From NCBI GenBank assembly GCA_013397455.1, contig VYZB01000526.1, positions 120,440 to 184,439 on the forward strand: DNA of 64,000 bases, in the 5' to 3' direction. Below, in pieces: positions 44,994 to 55,769 of the stretch. Source of the stretch: Crotophaga sulcirostris (Eukaryota > Chordata > Aves > Cuculiformes > Crotophagidae). Made by a program: the position numbers and the translations under genes. The notes under the pieces are model-generated. The model saw only the letters and a list, made by a program, of their open reading frames with translations, was not told the origin of the DNA and did no database searches. The stretch's first letter is position 1. Every line of letters begins with the position of its first letter.

Positions 44994-45312
44994 AATCATA
45001 GAATCATTTAGATTGGAAAACATCTTTAAAACCACCAAGTACAACTGTTAACCTAACACTGCTAAGGCACCACTAAACCATATCCCTAAGTGCCACATCC
45101 ACACGTCTTTTAAATACCTTCAGGGCTGGTGACTCCACCAAAAAAAAAAAAAGCCTCTTCCAGTGCTTGACAATCATTTGGTGAAATAATATTTCCTACT
45201 AAACCTCCTCCGGAGCATCTTGAGGCCATTTCCTCTCACTATATCACTTGTCACTTAGGAAAAGAGACATTTTCCTTCAGGGTCCCAGCAGGCCCCTTTA
45301 GAGCTCACAGGA
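44994..45312 (-). mobile_element. CR1 LINE, AAAAGACCTTT-type subfamily
   Basis: GAATCATAGAATCATTTAGA, TGTTAACCTAACACTGCTAA, ACACGTCTTTTAAATACCTT, AAACCTCCTCCGGAGCATCT and CTATATCACTTGTCACTTAG. The 5' side ends near GGCCCCTTTAGAGCTCACAG. Confidence 0.92.
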
Positions 45313-45330
45313 AAAAAAAAAACCTCTGCT

Positions 45331-45829
45331 GTGATTGTGATAGGGTCTTCTACAGCCCCTGAGGTCTAAAAAAAAAAAATGGAAGCTGCTGTTGGAGGAC
45401 ATAAGTCTTGAACAGGATGTCCCCTGTGCTCTGGCTCACCAGAGAAGCAAGATCTTGGAGGAAGGAACTGCATCTGAGCCAGAAAAAAAAAAAGCCATCA
45501 GCAGATGTCGTAGCCAAAAAGGCATCCCAGAACTGTCCAAAAAAAAAAAAAATGAGTTGTCCTTCTATTGTACAAGCAGCTGCTTTAAAACCCAACAAAA
45601 AAAAAAAAGTTAAACCTCACTGCCTGATCCTTCAGCCAGGGCAAGGAGACCTCAAGCTGCTCTTCATGAACCCCTCAGTCCCCTGGAGTACACAATACCA
45701 TCCCAGCTGGCATCCTCACCCTCCAGCTCCTCCAAGCTGCATCTCTCCACTTCCATCCTCACCGTCAAGATCTCAAGTCAGCAGGGATTTCGATCTCAGG
45801 AGGCAGCTATTGTGCTGTAATTAAACAAC
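45331..45829. other. Unique intergenic DNA with A11 blocks
   Basis: No gene or repeat was recognised. Overlapping plus frames at 45392-45613 and 45408-45824 owe their lysine runs to A11 blocks. Confidence 0.45.
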
Positions 45830-45960
45830 AATTGATTGCAAATAGGGTTCTTTTGTGTTTGGGATTAATGAGAGGCAAGAAGATAAATTTGGTCACCACT
45901 AATTAACCCCAATTACAGAACCAATAAATTAGGAGTGTACCAGGCTACGTGGCATCCACT
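45810..45960. promoter_or_regulatory. Candidate conserved regulatory island
   Basis: CTGTAATTAAACAACAATTG, GGGATTAATGAGAGGC, CACTAATTAACCCCAATTAC and CCAATAAATTAGG: five TAAT-core words in 150 bp of repeat-free, block-free sequence. Confidence 0.38.
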
Positions 45961-46054
45961 GCCACTGTCTAAGCCATGGGGAGGGCTCTGGGTCCTTCCC
46001 CCTTTCTTGATTCTTCCTACAAGTCTGTGGAGCTTTCAGAAGTTAAATGAATAT

Positions 46055-46430
46055 AGAGAAGGGCTGTGGGGACTCATGGCGACCTTATAATGGCCTTCCA
46101 GTACCTGAAGGGGCCCTACAAGAAAGATGGGGAGGGACTTTTTGCAAGAGTTTGGAGTAATAGGACAAGAGGGAATGGCTTTAAATTAGAAGGGGAAAGA
46201 TTTAGATGAAACATTAGGAAGAAATTCTTCATGATGAGAGTGGCGAGGCACTGGCACAGATTGCTCAGGGAAGCTGTGGATGCCCCCTCCCTGGAAGTGT
46301 CCAAGAACAGGTTGAATGGGGCTTTGAGCCATGTGGTAAAAAAAAAAATGTCCCTGCCCATGGCAGGGGAGTTGGGACTGGATGGGCTCTAAGGAAAAAA
46401 AAAAACCAAACCATTCTATGATTCTATGGA
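46055..46430 (+). mobile_element. CR1 LINE fragment
   Basis: ATAGAGAAGGGCTGTGGGGA, TTCCAGTACCTGAAGGGGCC, TGGCGAGGCACTGGCACAGA, GTTGGGACTGGATGGGCTCT and CCATTCTATGATTCTATGG. Blocks at 46338 and about 46395. Confidence 0.93.
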
Positions 46431-47734
46431 TACACTGGGATGTGATGAATGGGCAGCAGTTGGGATTTTGTCCATGCACAGATCATGAGGCATGAGCACA
46501 CTGTCATGAGAAAAGCAAGCTGGGCGAGCCTTTTTGATCCCTAGTGCCCCAACGGGAATCGATGATTTCACTAATTCTATCTACTAATCCCTGGCAATTT
46601 TTAAGAGCTTTGATTTTGCATGCTGGTTGAATAGGGGCAGACTTTGTGGAATGGGAAAGATGCATGTGCTCAGTCCAGGCAGCGTGCACTGCTTTACTGC
46701 CAACAGCACATTATCCTGCTGGATCCTGGGGGTGAGGTCCATGTGCAGCTGGAGAGGGAGTGGGCTCAGCCCCTACCAGCTCCTGAAGCAATGGGAAGTA
46801 CAAAACTGAGGGAGGCTGGAATTTCCTTCAGCTCATTTCAGTCCTGGGACTGAACTGCCGCGCTGAGTACCGGGTTGTGGTACCCTACTCACAGCATCAA
46901 TTCCCAGGCAGAGGAGGGGTTGTTTCCTCTCTGCTGCCTTCCTCCTGTTTGTGTGACTCCAGACACCATCCTGCCTGGTGCCCAAAAGCATTTGCAAAAC
47001 ATTTGGCTTTAGCCTCAGCTGTTTTCATAGGCGAACAACTTTGAGGTTGGGCCATTGACCCCTGCACCAACAAAGCATTAAAGCAGATGCTTAGGGGCTT
47101 CCCAGGACCCGGGGCCTTCCAAGGTTTTCTTTGCATGAAAGCCCTGCAGTTACAAAAAGGATTCATGCCCCAGTCCAAGGAAGGGCAAGCCCAAAAAAAA
47201 AAATAGGTGCAAACTCCTCATCCTGCATCGCAGAAGCTTTGGGGAATAGAAAAAAAAAAATGCTCTCAGAAAAGTGCCATGGTTGTGGGGAGGGCCACAA
47301 TAAAATCTCTGCAGTGCTCCAGCCCCACGTTGAGAGCCTCTAGAAGCCTCCAAAGAGGAAGTCAATCACAGCCTAACATTTAAAGCACGTTCCCTGGGGG
47401 ACCTGTGGCAGACATAGGAGATTTAAGAGATTTAGGCCAGGTTTTGTGTGTGAGCACCCAGGTGAGACCCCTAGCTCAAAAAAAAAAAGGGATGAGAGGT
47501 GTCAACATTCTTGTCCCCACCAGCCCTGTATCCCTTGTGCACATCTGAGACCCTGGCCCTGCTGCCTGGGGTTGCTGTCATGCTCTTTCTTACAGGGAGG
47601 AAGAGCAAAGGGTTCAATAACAGCTCTTCATCTCATTTTTCCTACTGCATCCCCACTTGGAGGGGTGTGCACATCCAGGAAGGGGTCAGCGGGTGCCGGT
47701 GCTCAAAAAAAAAAAAAGATCTCCATGGCTAATT
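46431..47734. other. Unique intergenic DNA
   Basis: Mostly block-free. The patch 46500-46640 (CGGGAATCGATGATTTCACT, CTATCTACTAATCCCTGGCA) has the look of a small conserved element. No gene was recognised. Confidence 0.45.
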
Positions 47735-48010
47735 CTATAATCCTTCCCCCTTTCAGGCAACAGGAAAGCCCTGGCCCGGCAGGATCCCTGTGCAGACAGG
47801 GTGTAAAAAGCCATGGCATCTCCAAAGCAAACACTCCCACATCTTCATTCCTTCCACCCTATTGGCCATTGATTTCAGATAAATATCCATCCGGCCCTGA
47901 CAGGGCTCAATTCTCCTAATTATAGCCCTATTGACATGTGATCTTTAGCTGCTCAGCTTGTCAGGAGCCATCTATCAGGCAGACAGATTTCTTTGGCTCG
48001 GGAGGAAATG
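47735..48010. promoter_or_regulatory. Candidate conserved regulatory island
   Basis: CACCCTATTGGCCATTGATT, TCAGATAAATATCCATCC, CTCCTAATTATAGCCCTATT and AGCCATCTATCAGGCAGACA. It includes a CCAAT-like word in antisense (ATTGG), AGATAA (GATA type) and a TAATTA core. Block-free from about 47718. Confidence 0.4.
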
Positions 48011-48510
48011 AGATGAGAAGGGGGGAGAAAAGAGGAGCAGGGTCTGGGGAGGGGAGAAAGGTTGTATTACTGCGCCAGAGAGATCTTCTGGCCCAGATTT
48101 TGGTAAAAAAAAAAATATTTTGTGGATGGCCCCAAACACCATTCTTTAGGGCAGAAGTAGAAAAAAAAAAAAGTTCCTAGTTAGGGAACAGTGTGTGTGA
48201 ATCACTGCTGTGCATAGAGTGCTCACATTTCACACCTCCTTCCTCTTCACACACAGAAGATCTGATTTTCTTAGGTCTGCACAACCCAGAAATAGCAAAG
48301 ATGCCTCCTGTCAGGCCATGCTTACCTTCAACCACTGCGTTCTGCCATCAAGCTGAGGAACTCCTCGCTGCAGGATGTTCAAATTTGCCTGGCTAATGAG
48401 CACGTTCATACAGGAAAACTCCATCCTCTACCATAATACAGAGGCAACACCTCTGGTTCAAGAGGTCCCTGAGCTCAAATTGTTGGCAGCAGTAGGAACA
48501 CACTGCTTGT
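48011..48510. other. Unique intergenic DNA
   Basis: Purine-rich at 48011-48060. No gene or repeat was recognised. Confidence 0.45.
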
Positions 48511-49052
48511 TCATAGAATCATGGAATTCTTTGGGTTGGAAGATACCATCCATTTTCAACCCCTCCTGACATGGGCAGGGACACCTCCCACTGGACTGGG
48601 ATGCTCAATGACCCATCCAACCTGGCCCTGAACACTTCCAGAGATGGGGCAGCAACAGCTTCTCTGGGCAACCTGTGCCAGTGCCTCACCACCCTCATAA
48701 TGAAGAATTTCTTCATAGTGTCTAATCTGAATCTCCTCTCTTTCAGCTTAAAACCGTTGTCCCCTCATCCGATCACTACTTGTCCTTGTAAAAAGTCCCT
48801 CCCCAGGTTTCCTGTAGCTCCTTCAGGTACTGGAAGGGAGCTCTAAGTTCTCCCTGGAGCCTTCACTTCTCCATGTTGAACAACCTCAACTCTCTCAACC
48901 TGTCCTCATAGCAGAGGTGCTCCAGCCTTCATGGTGAGGATTCCAGAACTGGACACAGGAAAAAAAAAAAGGTCTCACAAGAGCAGAGCAGAGGTGGAGA
49001 ATCCCCTCCCTCGCCCAAAAAAAAAAACTTCTTTTGATGCAAGCCAGGGCAT
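48511..49052 (-). mobile_element. CR1 LINE, host copy of a nested insertion (3' part)
   Basis: CATAGAATCATGGAATTCTT, CTCCTGACATGGGCAGGGAC, TTTCCTGTAGCTCCTTCAGG, TCCTCATAGCAGAGGTGCTC and TTCTTTTGATGCAAGCCAGG. It is interrupted at about 49052 by a plus-strand CR1 and resumes at 49569. Confidence 0.93.
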
Positions 49053-49568
49053 CAAAACTGGGCCCCTCAGTTTAAAAAAAAAAACAGGATACTGGAGAAT
49101 GTTCAGAGGAGGGCAACAGAGATGGTGAAGAAAAAAAAAAACAAGCCCTACGAGGAGCGACTGAGGGAGCTGGGGCTGTTTAGTCTGAAAAAAAAAAAGC
49201 TCAGGGGAGACCTTATTGCTCTCTACAACTGCCTAAAAGGAGGCAAAAAAAAAAAAGGGGTTGGTCTCTTCTCTCAGGTGACCAGGGACAGAACTAGAGG
49301 GAAAAAAAAAAAGCTTCGTCAGGGGAGCTTTAGACTTGATGTTAGGAAGAAGTTCTTCAAAAAAAAAAAGATTGGCCACTGGAATGCGCTGCCCAGGGAG
49401 GTGGTGGAGTCGCCGAAAAAAAAAAAGTTTAAGGGAAGACTGGATGAGGCACTCAGTGCCATGGTTTAGGTGATGAGATGGTGTTAGTGTTGGCTTATAG
49501 GTTGGACTTGATGATCTCAGAGGTCTCTTCCAACCTGGTTATACTGTGAAACTGTGTGATACTGTGAT
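49052..49568 (+). mobile_element. CR1 LINE nested inside another CR1
   Basis: AAAACTGGGCCCCTCAGTT, GGAGAATGTTCAGAGGAGGG, CTGAGGGAGCTGGGGCTGTT, GGCACTCAGTGCCATGGTTT and tail TACTGTGAAACTGTGTGATA. Every one of eight consecutive slots from about 49068 to 49467 carries A11, which gives the reading 49122-49469 its KKKK every 19 residues. It resembles 17735-18081, which shows the true bases. Confidence 0.94.
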
Positions 49569-49685
49569 ATGCAAGCACACATTGCCAAAAAAAAAAAAGC
49601 TTCTCGTCAACCAGCACTCCGAAGCCCTCCTCTGCAGGACTGCTCTCAATCACATCACCCCCCATCCTGTATTGAAACCATGGAT
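49569..49685 (-). mobile_element. CR1 LINE, host copy of a nested insertion (5' part)
   Basis: ATGCAAGCACACATTGCC, CTTCTCGTCAACCAGCACTC, CTCTGCAGGACTGCTCTCAA and CCCCATCCTGTATTGAAACC continue the minus copy broken at 49052. About 18 bases of the expected host sequence at the junction are missing. Confidence 0.88.
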
Positions 49686-50093
49686 TACATTCATCCTGCC
49701 ATGCGTTTCTCCAGGCATCAGCTGTGGGCTGCTGTCAGAACATGGAGCAAGACAATGAAAAAAAAAAAACCAGCCCTGGAGAGAATGAAACTGCTATTTT
49801 CTTCTCCCAGTCCCAGCCTTGGACTGGCAAGACAGGGCTAGGACTTCTGACCAGACTGGATCCATTGGGAAGCAGGGAGACATGGCCAGGAGAGTCGGAT
49901 GGGGCGTGGGTGGGGAACACACACTTTTAAAAAAAAAAATATAATGCTTTTCCAGCTGGATTGCATTGGTTCAAAAATCAGCCAGTCTGAGGGGCCTTCC
50001 AGGCTGCTCCTCCTGTTGGACGGATTGCGTGGGTAAAGCCAGAAAAAAAAAAAACCAGGGAGGGCTGCTTGTATTTCCCACACACCCCAGTAA
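49686..50093. other. Unique intergenic DNA
   Basis: No gene or repeat was recognised. Confidence 0.45.
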
Positions 50094-50530
50094 TCATAGA
50101 ATCATAGACTCACTTGCTTGGAAAAGACCTTTGAGATCATCAAGTCCAACCGTACCTGTCCACCAATAAACCAGATCCCTAAACACCTCATCCACCTGTC
50201 TTTTAAACACCTCTAGGCATGGGGACTTCACCACCGCCCTGGGCAGCCACTTCCCGTGCCCTTTTGGTGAAGACATTTTTCCTGATATCTAAACTGAACC
50301 TCCCCTGTAGCATCTTGAGGCCATTTCCTCTCATCCTCTCACCTGGGAGAAGAGACCAACACCCACCTCACTACAACCTCCTTTAAAAAAAAAAAAGACA
50401 GTGATGAGGTCTCCCGTCAGCCTGCTTCTCTCCAGGCTAAAAAAAAAAAAAACCCCAGTCGCTCCTCATAACATTGGTTCTCCAGCCCCTTCACCAGCAA
50501 AAAAAAAAATCTCTGGACTTGCTTCAGAAG
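50094..50530 (-). mobile_element. CR1 LINE, AAAAGACCTTT-type subfamily
   Basis: ATCATAGAATCATAGACTCA, TTGAGATCATCAAGTCCAAC, CACCTGTCTTTTAAACACCT, AACTGAACCTCCCCTGTAGC and CACCTGGGAGAAGAGACCAA. The 5' side is near CTCTGGACTTGCTTCAG. Confidence 0.93.
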
Positions 50531-51239
50531 AAATAAATTTCTGCACCTTTAGCCTAAAAAAAAAAATCATAACCTCAGCACACTGCATTGATGGCTGAGG
50601 AGCTCATCGGTGGCTGCTGTTATGGCATCTTAGGCTGGGATACAGGAGAAATCAGGTAGGATGGATGGGGGCCAGTCCTTGCCCTTGGAGGAGGTGTCAG
50701 CCAACATTGCAAAGCGGTGTCAGGCCGGCATTGGGTCAGTGATCAGGGAAAGAGCCCTGTTAGCTGACTCATATCCTGGTCTGCACGTCTCTGTATTGTG
50801 AAAGGACTCAGACAGCCAGAGTGTCTGGAGATAACAGCCTTTACCACGGAGCCCTGAGAGCACAGTGTTCATTTACAAAGCTGGGCTTATTCGTGCCGGA
50901 CCAGCTCTCTCCATATCTGCATTATCGATCCTTTCCCTGCTGCCCCAACCCGTCTGCAGTATCAGCCCCTCCATGGAGATAGCTGTCTGCAATACCTGCT
51001 TCCACCCGGCTCGGGTATCCAGCACAGCCTTACTCTCACATCACTTTAAGAGCAGCAAGGACTGGCTTTGCGGAATTGCTGAGCACTCAGAAAACCCAGC
51101 CCTGGTGGAAAAAGCAAAGCTCGAGCAGCATCCACCGCCCTGCAGTGGGAAAGGGGGAACCACCTCTGCTTTGTTGCTGGGGAAACTGAGGCATGGAAAG
51201 AAGGAGTGATGCAATCCGCAGTTTCAACACAGAAGGGGT
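50531..51239. other. Unique DNA with possible regulatory patch
   Basis: Block-free from 50570 to 51239. The patch 50825-50950 (AACAGCCTTTACCACGGAGC, TCTGCATTATCGATCCTTTC) is CpG-containing and could be conserved. The plus frame 50865-51209 (114 codons) has no recognisable domain, and I do not call it a gene. Confidence 0.4.
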
Positions 51240-51244
51240 AAAAA

Positions 51245-51943
51245 AAAAAATGAGAGCAGCCCTGTGGAGAAGGACTTGGGGGTCCTGATTGAACAGAAGC
51301 TCAACATGAGCCAGCAACATGTTCTCGCAGTCTAGAAGGCCAACGGTATCCTGAAAAAAAAAAAAAGAAATTTGGCCAGCACAAAGACGGAGGGGATTCT
51401 CAGCTTCTATTCCCCTCTCAGGAGATCCCATCTAGAGTCCTGGGTCCAATTCTGGAACATACAAAGGAAAAAAAAAAATTGGAACAGGTCCAGAGGAGGT
51501 CAAGAAGATGATCAGAATGTGGGAAAAAAAAAAAAACAGGGACAGGCTGAGAGAGTTGAGGTTGATCAGCCTGGAGAAGAGAAAAAAAAAAAGAGACCTT
51601 ATGGTGACCTTCCAGTACCTGAAAGGGCTAGAGGAAAGCTGGGGAGGGACTGTTTAAAATGTTCTGTAGTGATAGGATGAGGGGGAAAGGCTTTAAACTG
51701 GAAGGGGGAAGATTTAGATTAGGCATTATGAAGAAATTCTTCACAATGAGGGAAAAAAAAAAATGGCACAGGTTGCCCAGAGAAGTTGTGTCTGCCCCAT
51801 CCCTGAAAGAAAAAAAAAAAAGGTTGGATGGGACCTTGAGCAGCCTGATCCAGTGGGAGGTGTCCCAAAAAAAAAAAGGGGGGGTTGGAACAGGATGATC
51901 TTCAAAGTCCCTTCTAACTCAAACCATTCTATGATTCTATGAC
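51245..51943 (+). mobile_element. CR1 LINE, long copy
   Basis: GAGAGCAGCCCTGTGGAGAA, CTCAACATGAGCCAGCAACA, GGTCCAGAGGAGGTCAAGAA, AGCTGGGGAGGGACTGTTTA and ATTCTATGATTCTATGAC. The 5' end coincides with an A11 block at 51240. More blocks follow. Confidence 0.93.
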
Positions 51944-52273
51944 TCCTTGGAAGCCTCATTGATTTGAACTACCTCTTAGATGCCCCAATACTTATTGTGT
52001 CCAAGCAAAGCCTTGCTTTCAAATCACTCTAAGCAGATGCAGAATGACAAGTGCTGTCTAAACTAGAATTTCTTTGACTCCTCGGTTAAACTTGAGCTTA
52101 GAGAAAGGAGACTTTGTCTGAGCACTGAGAGAGCTTCTTGTGAAACAAGTGCCCCATTGCCGCATCGTTTCAGTTGAACTTTGCAGTGGCATGACAGGTC
52201 TTCTCAGGTGGTCCAAGGGCAGTCCTTCCCTCTCCAAGGGTTTAATCTCAGAGGGAAAACTGTGTTGAAAAAA
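51944..52273. other. Unique intergenic DNA
   Basis: No gene or repeat was recognised. Confidence 0.45.
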
Positions 52274-52333
52274 ATCACAGAATCATAGAATCATTTGATT
52301 GGAAAAGACCTTTGAGATCATCGAATCCAATCA
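52274..52333 (-). mobile_element. CR1 3' tail fragment
   Basis: ATCACAGAATCATAGAATCA, TTGGAAAAGACCTTTGAGAT and CATCGAATCCAATC. Confidence 0.88.
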
Positions 52334-52969
52334 AGAAGTCTGGGGAACACGGGGTTGGTTCTTGGCATAAGCCAAGGAAGGACAAAACAACTTGGTAGCT
52401 CCAGAGGAGGTAAAGAGGATTCGCAGGAACAGGAAAAAAAAAAAAAAAGCGGCTGAGCATGATGCAAGCTGTCCCTCAGCTCTTCGATCACTCAAAAAAA
52501 AAAAGTAGCAGGAGCAAATCAGTATTTTCAGCCTAGGAAGTTAAAAATTCAAAAAAAAAAATGGAGAAAACAGTGGCTGAAACGTGTATGAGGGACGGGC
52601 TTTGAGTGTGTCTGATTCTCCTCTTGCACTGTTTGATATCCCTGATTCCAGGGTCAATTATCATGACTGATACAGGATCAGCATGACAAAAACAGATCTT
52701 AACACACCCACGGGCCCTGTGAGCTGACATCATTTTGTCTGGACCAGGTTCAGTGCCTGAGGAGCAAAGCAGGCTCAGCACCACACAGCAAAAGCCTCAC
52801 CTGCCTCACATCCCTATAGGCATGGGAAATGCAAAAAAAAAAAAGTAGTCCCGCATCTTAGCAAGTCGACAGGGCTGTGGGTGCTGAGTCAGCATCCCCT
52901 GTCCTGCGCTCCATCCCAGGGAGGAGGAAAAAAATCTCCTGCTCAACCGAAACACATCTGACTGCTCCG
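52334..52969. other. Unique DNA containing the -2 grid shift
   Basis: The grid changes phase between 52562 and 52833 without a visible block in between. No gene or repeat was recognised. Confidence 0.5.
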
Positions 52970-53190
52970 CGAATAAAAGCGCATCCGCTCCCCTTCGCCC
53001 CCAGCAGAAGCACCAGCAGATCCTTCACTTTAATGTTAACTGAGTTTTAGCGTTGGCCCCGGGCTCTGCCATTTATCTACAAGGCTCGGAACAGCGGGAG
53101 AGCAGAGTTAATAAATCCGCTCATGTGTCGCCTGTAATCAGGTCTGTAAATAAAGTGGAGCTGTCAGAGAGCGGCAGCCCGTGCTGCTGG
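52970..53190. promoter_or_regulatory. Candidate conserved regulatory island
   Basis: GCGAATAAAAGCGCATCCGC, CTTTAATGTTAACTGAGTTT, GCCATTTATCTACAAGGCTC, AGTTAATAAATCCGC and TGTAAATAAAGTGGAGCTG (a FOX-like TGTAAATA). It is rich in CpG and TAAT words and block-free. One of the better candidates in the right contig. Confidence 0.38.
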
Positions 53191-54265
53191 GCTCCTCACC
53201 GTCCCGTGGGGTCGGGGGTATCACATCGGTGTTGTCCTCTCCATGGGGTGCAGGATGTGATACCCCACTCCATCTGCCCATCCTGCAGCAAAAAAAAAAA
53301 ATCAACTGCTCTTTCCTGGCTGTTAATGTACTTTTTTCCTACGCTGAAAAAAAAAAAAAATGGTTTAAGGATGCTTACAATTTGTATTCCCCAAATCTGC
53401 AGAATCCATGAACATGGGAAGAGCAGAACCTCCTGGAAATAAGCAGATTTACTATCTCAAAGACAAAACCACTGCCTCCAGGCTCACACTCCAAGCACCC
53501 CCTCCTTCCCACCCAGGCTACCCAGTCAGGTCTAACATCTCCCATGAGATACCCCTATACCTCAAGACAACATCCTGACTATGAGAGGGGAAACCGAGGC
53601 ACGCTGGGAAGGGAAGCAGCACACCAAGGTCAAAAAAAAAAACAGTGGCAGGATCCCAACGGCAGCCTGCCGCTTCCTCCGACTGCAGGCAGAGGGGAAT
53701 TGATTCCAGTTAAGTCCCCCGGCAGGCGCGGGGACTGCGGAGCGGTTCAGTAGGGGAAGATTTCCTGTAAGACGGGAAGTTTTCCTCCTGCTCTGCCCTG
53801 CTTCCCCCATTCTGGTCCAGCTCTGGGAGGCAATCCAAGCACTACTTATCTTTAATTATAAAAAAAAAAACCATCGTAGTTACTTATGTGCAGTGGAGCC
53901 TCCGGGATGTTCCTGCCAGCAGTACCAGGGCACAAAGCATCCCTCGATGCTTCCTCTGCTGCGGCTGAATCACAAAAAAAAAAAAATTGACATCCACCAC
54001 AACTCCGCACACAAGAACATCCACCTGCTCAAAAAAAAAAACTCCACCACCAACACCCCCTCCCCACCCTCTCCGAGCCCCTGGGAGAAAAAAAAAAAAC
54101 TGCTACCAATTGCAAAGCTGTTACAGAAAGGTGGACAGAGGTGCAAAAAAAAAAATCATGACCCAGAAGGAGCCATCGGGTTGTGGAGCATCTTGCAGAT
54201 CAGCAGATTATGGCAGGTCTGGGGAAGGACCCAAGAAAAACTTCCTCATCCTTTCCTCTGAGTTT
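53191..54265. other. Unique DNA, partly CpG-containing
   Basis: No gene or repeat was recognised. Frames at 53053-53442 and 53181-53411 carry artefactual lysine runs. A11 at 53632 and further blocks to 54150. Confidence 0.45.
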
Positions 54266-54800
54266 AGAATCATAGAACTATTTCATCGGAAAAGACCTTT
54301 GAGATCATCGAGTCCAACTGTACCTGTCCACTACAAAATCATATCCCTGAGCTCCTCATCTACCCATCTAATAAATACTTCCAGGAATGGGGACTCCACC
54401 ACCTCCCTGGGCTGCCTCTTCCAGTGCCTGACAACCTTTACAGTGAATACATTTTTCCTGATGTCCAATATGAACCTTCCCTGGTGCAACTTGAGGCCAT
54501 TTCCTCTCGTCTATTTCTTGTTGCTTGGGAGAAGAGACCCACCTTGCTACAAACTCCTTTCAGGGAGTTGTAGATAGTGATAAGGTGTCCCCTCAGCCTG
54601 CTCTAGGCTAAACAATACCAGCTTCCTCAGCTACTCCTGATAATCCTTGTTCTCCAGCCCCTTCACCAACTTTGTTGCCCTTGTCTGGACATGCTCCAGC
54701 ACTTCGATGTCTTTAAAAAAAAAAAGGGCCCAAAACTGAACACAGGATTCAAGGTGTGGCCTCACCGATGCTGAGTACAGGGGCACAACCACTTCCCTGG
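54266..54800 (-). mobile_element. CR1 LINE, AAAAGACCTTT-type subfamily
   Basis: GAATCATAGAACTATTTCAT, TTGAGATCATCGAGTCCAAC, ACCTCCCTGGGCTGCCTCTT, AATATGAACCTTCCCTGGTG and GACATGCTCCAGCACTTCGA. One grid block near 54715. Confidence 0.93.
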
Positions 54801-55721
54801 TCTTTTCCCTGCAGATCCTGAGAACTCCACTTTGGGTAGGCTCTGGGGCATGCTAATGAGGAGAAAACTGCAATAATTTTTTCAGAAAAAAAAAAACCAC
54901 CAACAAAATGGGCAGCCCATATCTCATGACCAAAACAGCCAAAAAAAAAAAAATAGACCCAGCATCACTTGCAAGAAAGATTTACTGGGCAGGGAAGTAG
55001 CTTAGTTTCGGGTGGGTCATGGAGAAGCCCCAGGTCAAGGTGAGTTTCCTCTGTGCTGATGGTATCAGCTCTTCAAAAAGCTGCATAATGCTGGTATCCT
55101 TCTAAGGCACAAAGGATCGGCTTGTGTAAGCCAGGAGCCCAATAGGTAAAGATGCTCCAAGGTAAGACACTCCAAGAGGTTCTAGCAATACACCCTGGCC
55201 TCTAACCACCACTCTTGGCACATCCTGAAAAAAAAAAAAGAGGACCCTGTCTCCTTTCAGCCACCTGCTGACAAATGCCTCTCCAAATATCTCTCCAGCA
55301 CAGAGTTAGAGTGAAAAATGCTGTGGTCAGAGCATGGGAGGGAGGCTCCTGCCCACAATTACATGTGTCCCAGATACCACTGTCTTTACACATCCCCTGT
55401 GACCATTGCTGCCCTCACACCACACTGATCTCCTCCTCATCTCCAAGAGCTGTGGAGCAAAGCAGTTTTCAGCAGCCCAGGGCAAGGTGAATCCCCTGCC
55501 TTCGACTTCCTCAGAGCTCATGCTTGCCAGAAGAGCTGAGCAAATATTTTTCATGGAGCATCAGAAAAAAAAAAAAAAAACAAAGCCTGAGCACTTCCAG
55601 GAAACACAGAGAGACGAGCAGCACTTGTAAAGGAAAAGTATTCAAAGATTTGCAGGTAAACTGGAAAGTCTGAGTTTGGTTGATTTATTATCATAGCATG
55701 AAACATTGACACAAACATGAT
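54801..55721. other. Unique intergenic DNA
   Basis: No gene or repeat was recognised. Overlapping frames 55275-55490 plus and 55327-55554 minus share the same bases without a domain. The last block of phase 52 is at 55570-55580. Confidence 0.45.
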
Positions 55722-55769
55722 TCACTTTTGGCTTTGAGATAGTAAACCTGTCACTTTTGGCTTTGAGAT
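55722..55769. repeat. 29-bp tandem duplication at a grid phase break
   Basis: TCACTTTTGGCTTTGAGAT begins at 55722 and again at 55751. After the first copy comes AGTAAACCTG, in the slot (55741-55751) where the phase-52 grid predicts a block. After the second copy comes an A11 block (55770-55780). The phase then moves by exactly +29. This looks like real sequence inserted beside its uncorrected, overwritten version. Confidence 0.85.

Larger units (their letters stand above)
21371..52561. other. A11 substitution grid, segment 1 (57-bp period)
   Basis: Runs of A start at positions giving remainder 54 when divided by 57: 21429, 21543, 21828, 22113, 23025, 23424, 23880, 24279, 25134, 26103, 30150, 35280, 40467, 45312, 47193, 51240, 52494, 52551. 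Where flanking bases are not A, the run is exactly 11. Length is preserved: at 27870-27880 the block stands in place of TGATCCAGTGG in the CR1 copy, and at 38529-38539 in place of ATCCACAACTT. Many slots are unaffected (none of the 15 between 22113 and 23025 carries a block). This is a data-processing artefact, not DNA structure. Confidence 0.96.
52834..55580. other. A11 substitution grid, segment 2 (phase shifted by -2)
   Basis: Same 11-base blocks and 57-bp spacing, but the remainder modulo 57 is 52: 52834, 53632 (exactly 11 A), 55228-55239 and 55570-55580. The shift arises between 52562 and 52833, where no block is present. It implies a net 2-bp deletion introduced after the grid was laid down. 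Confidence 0.9.
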
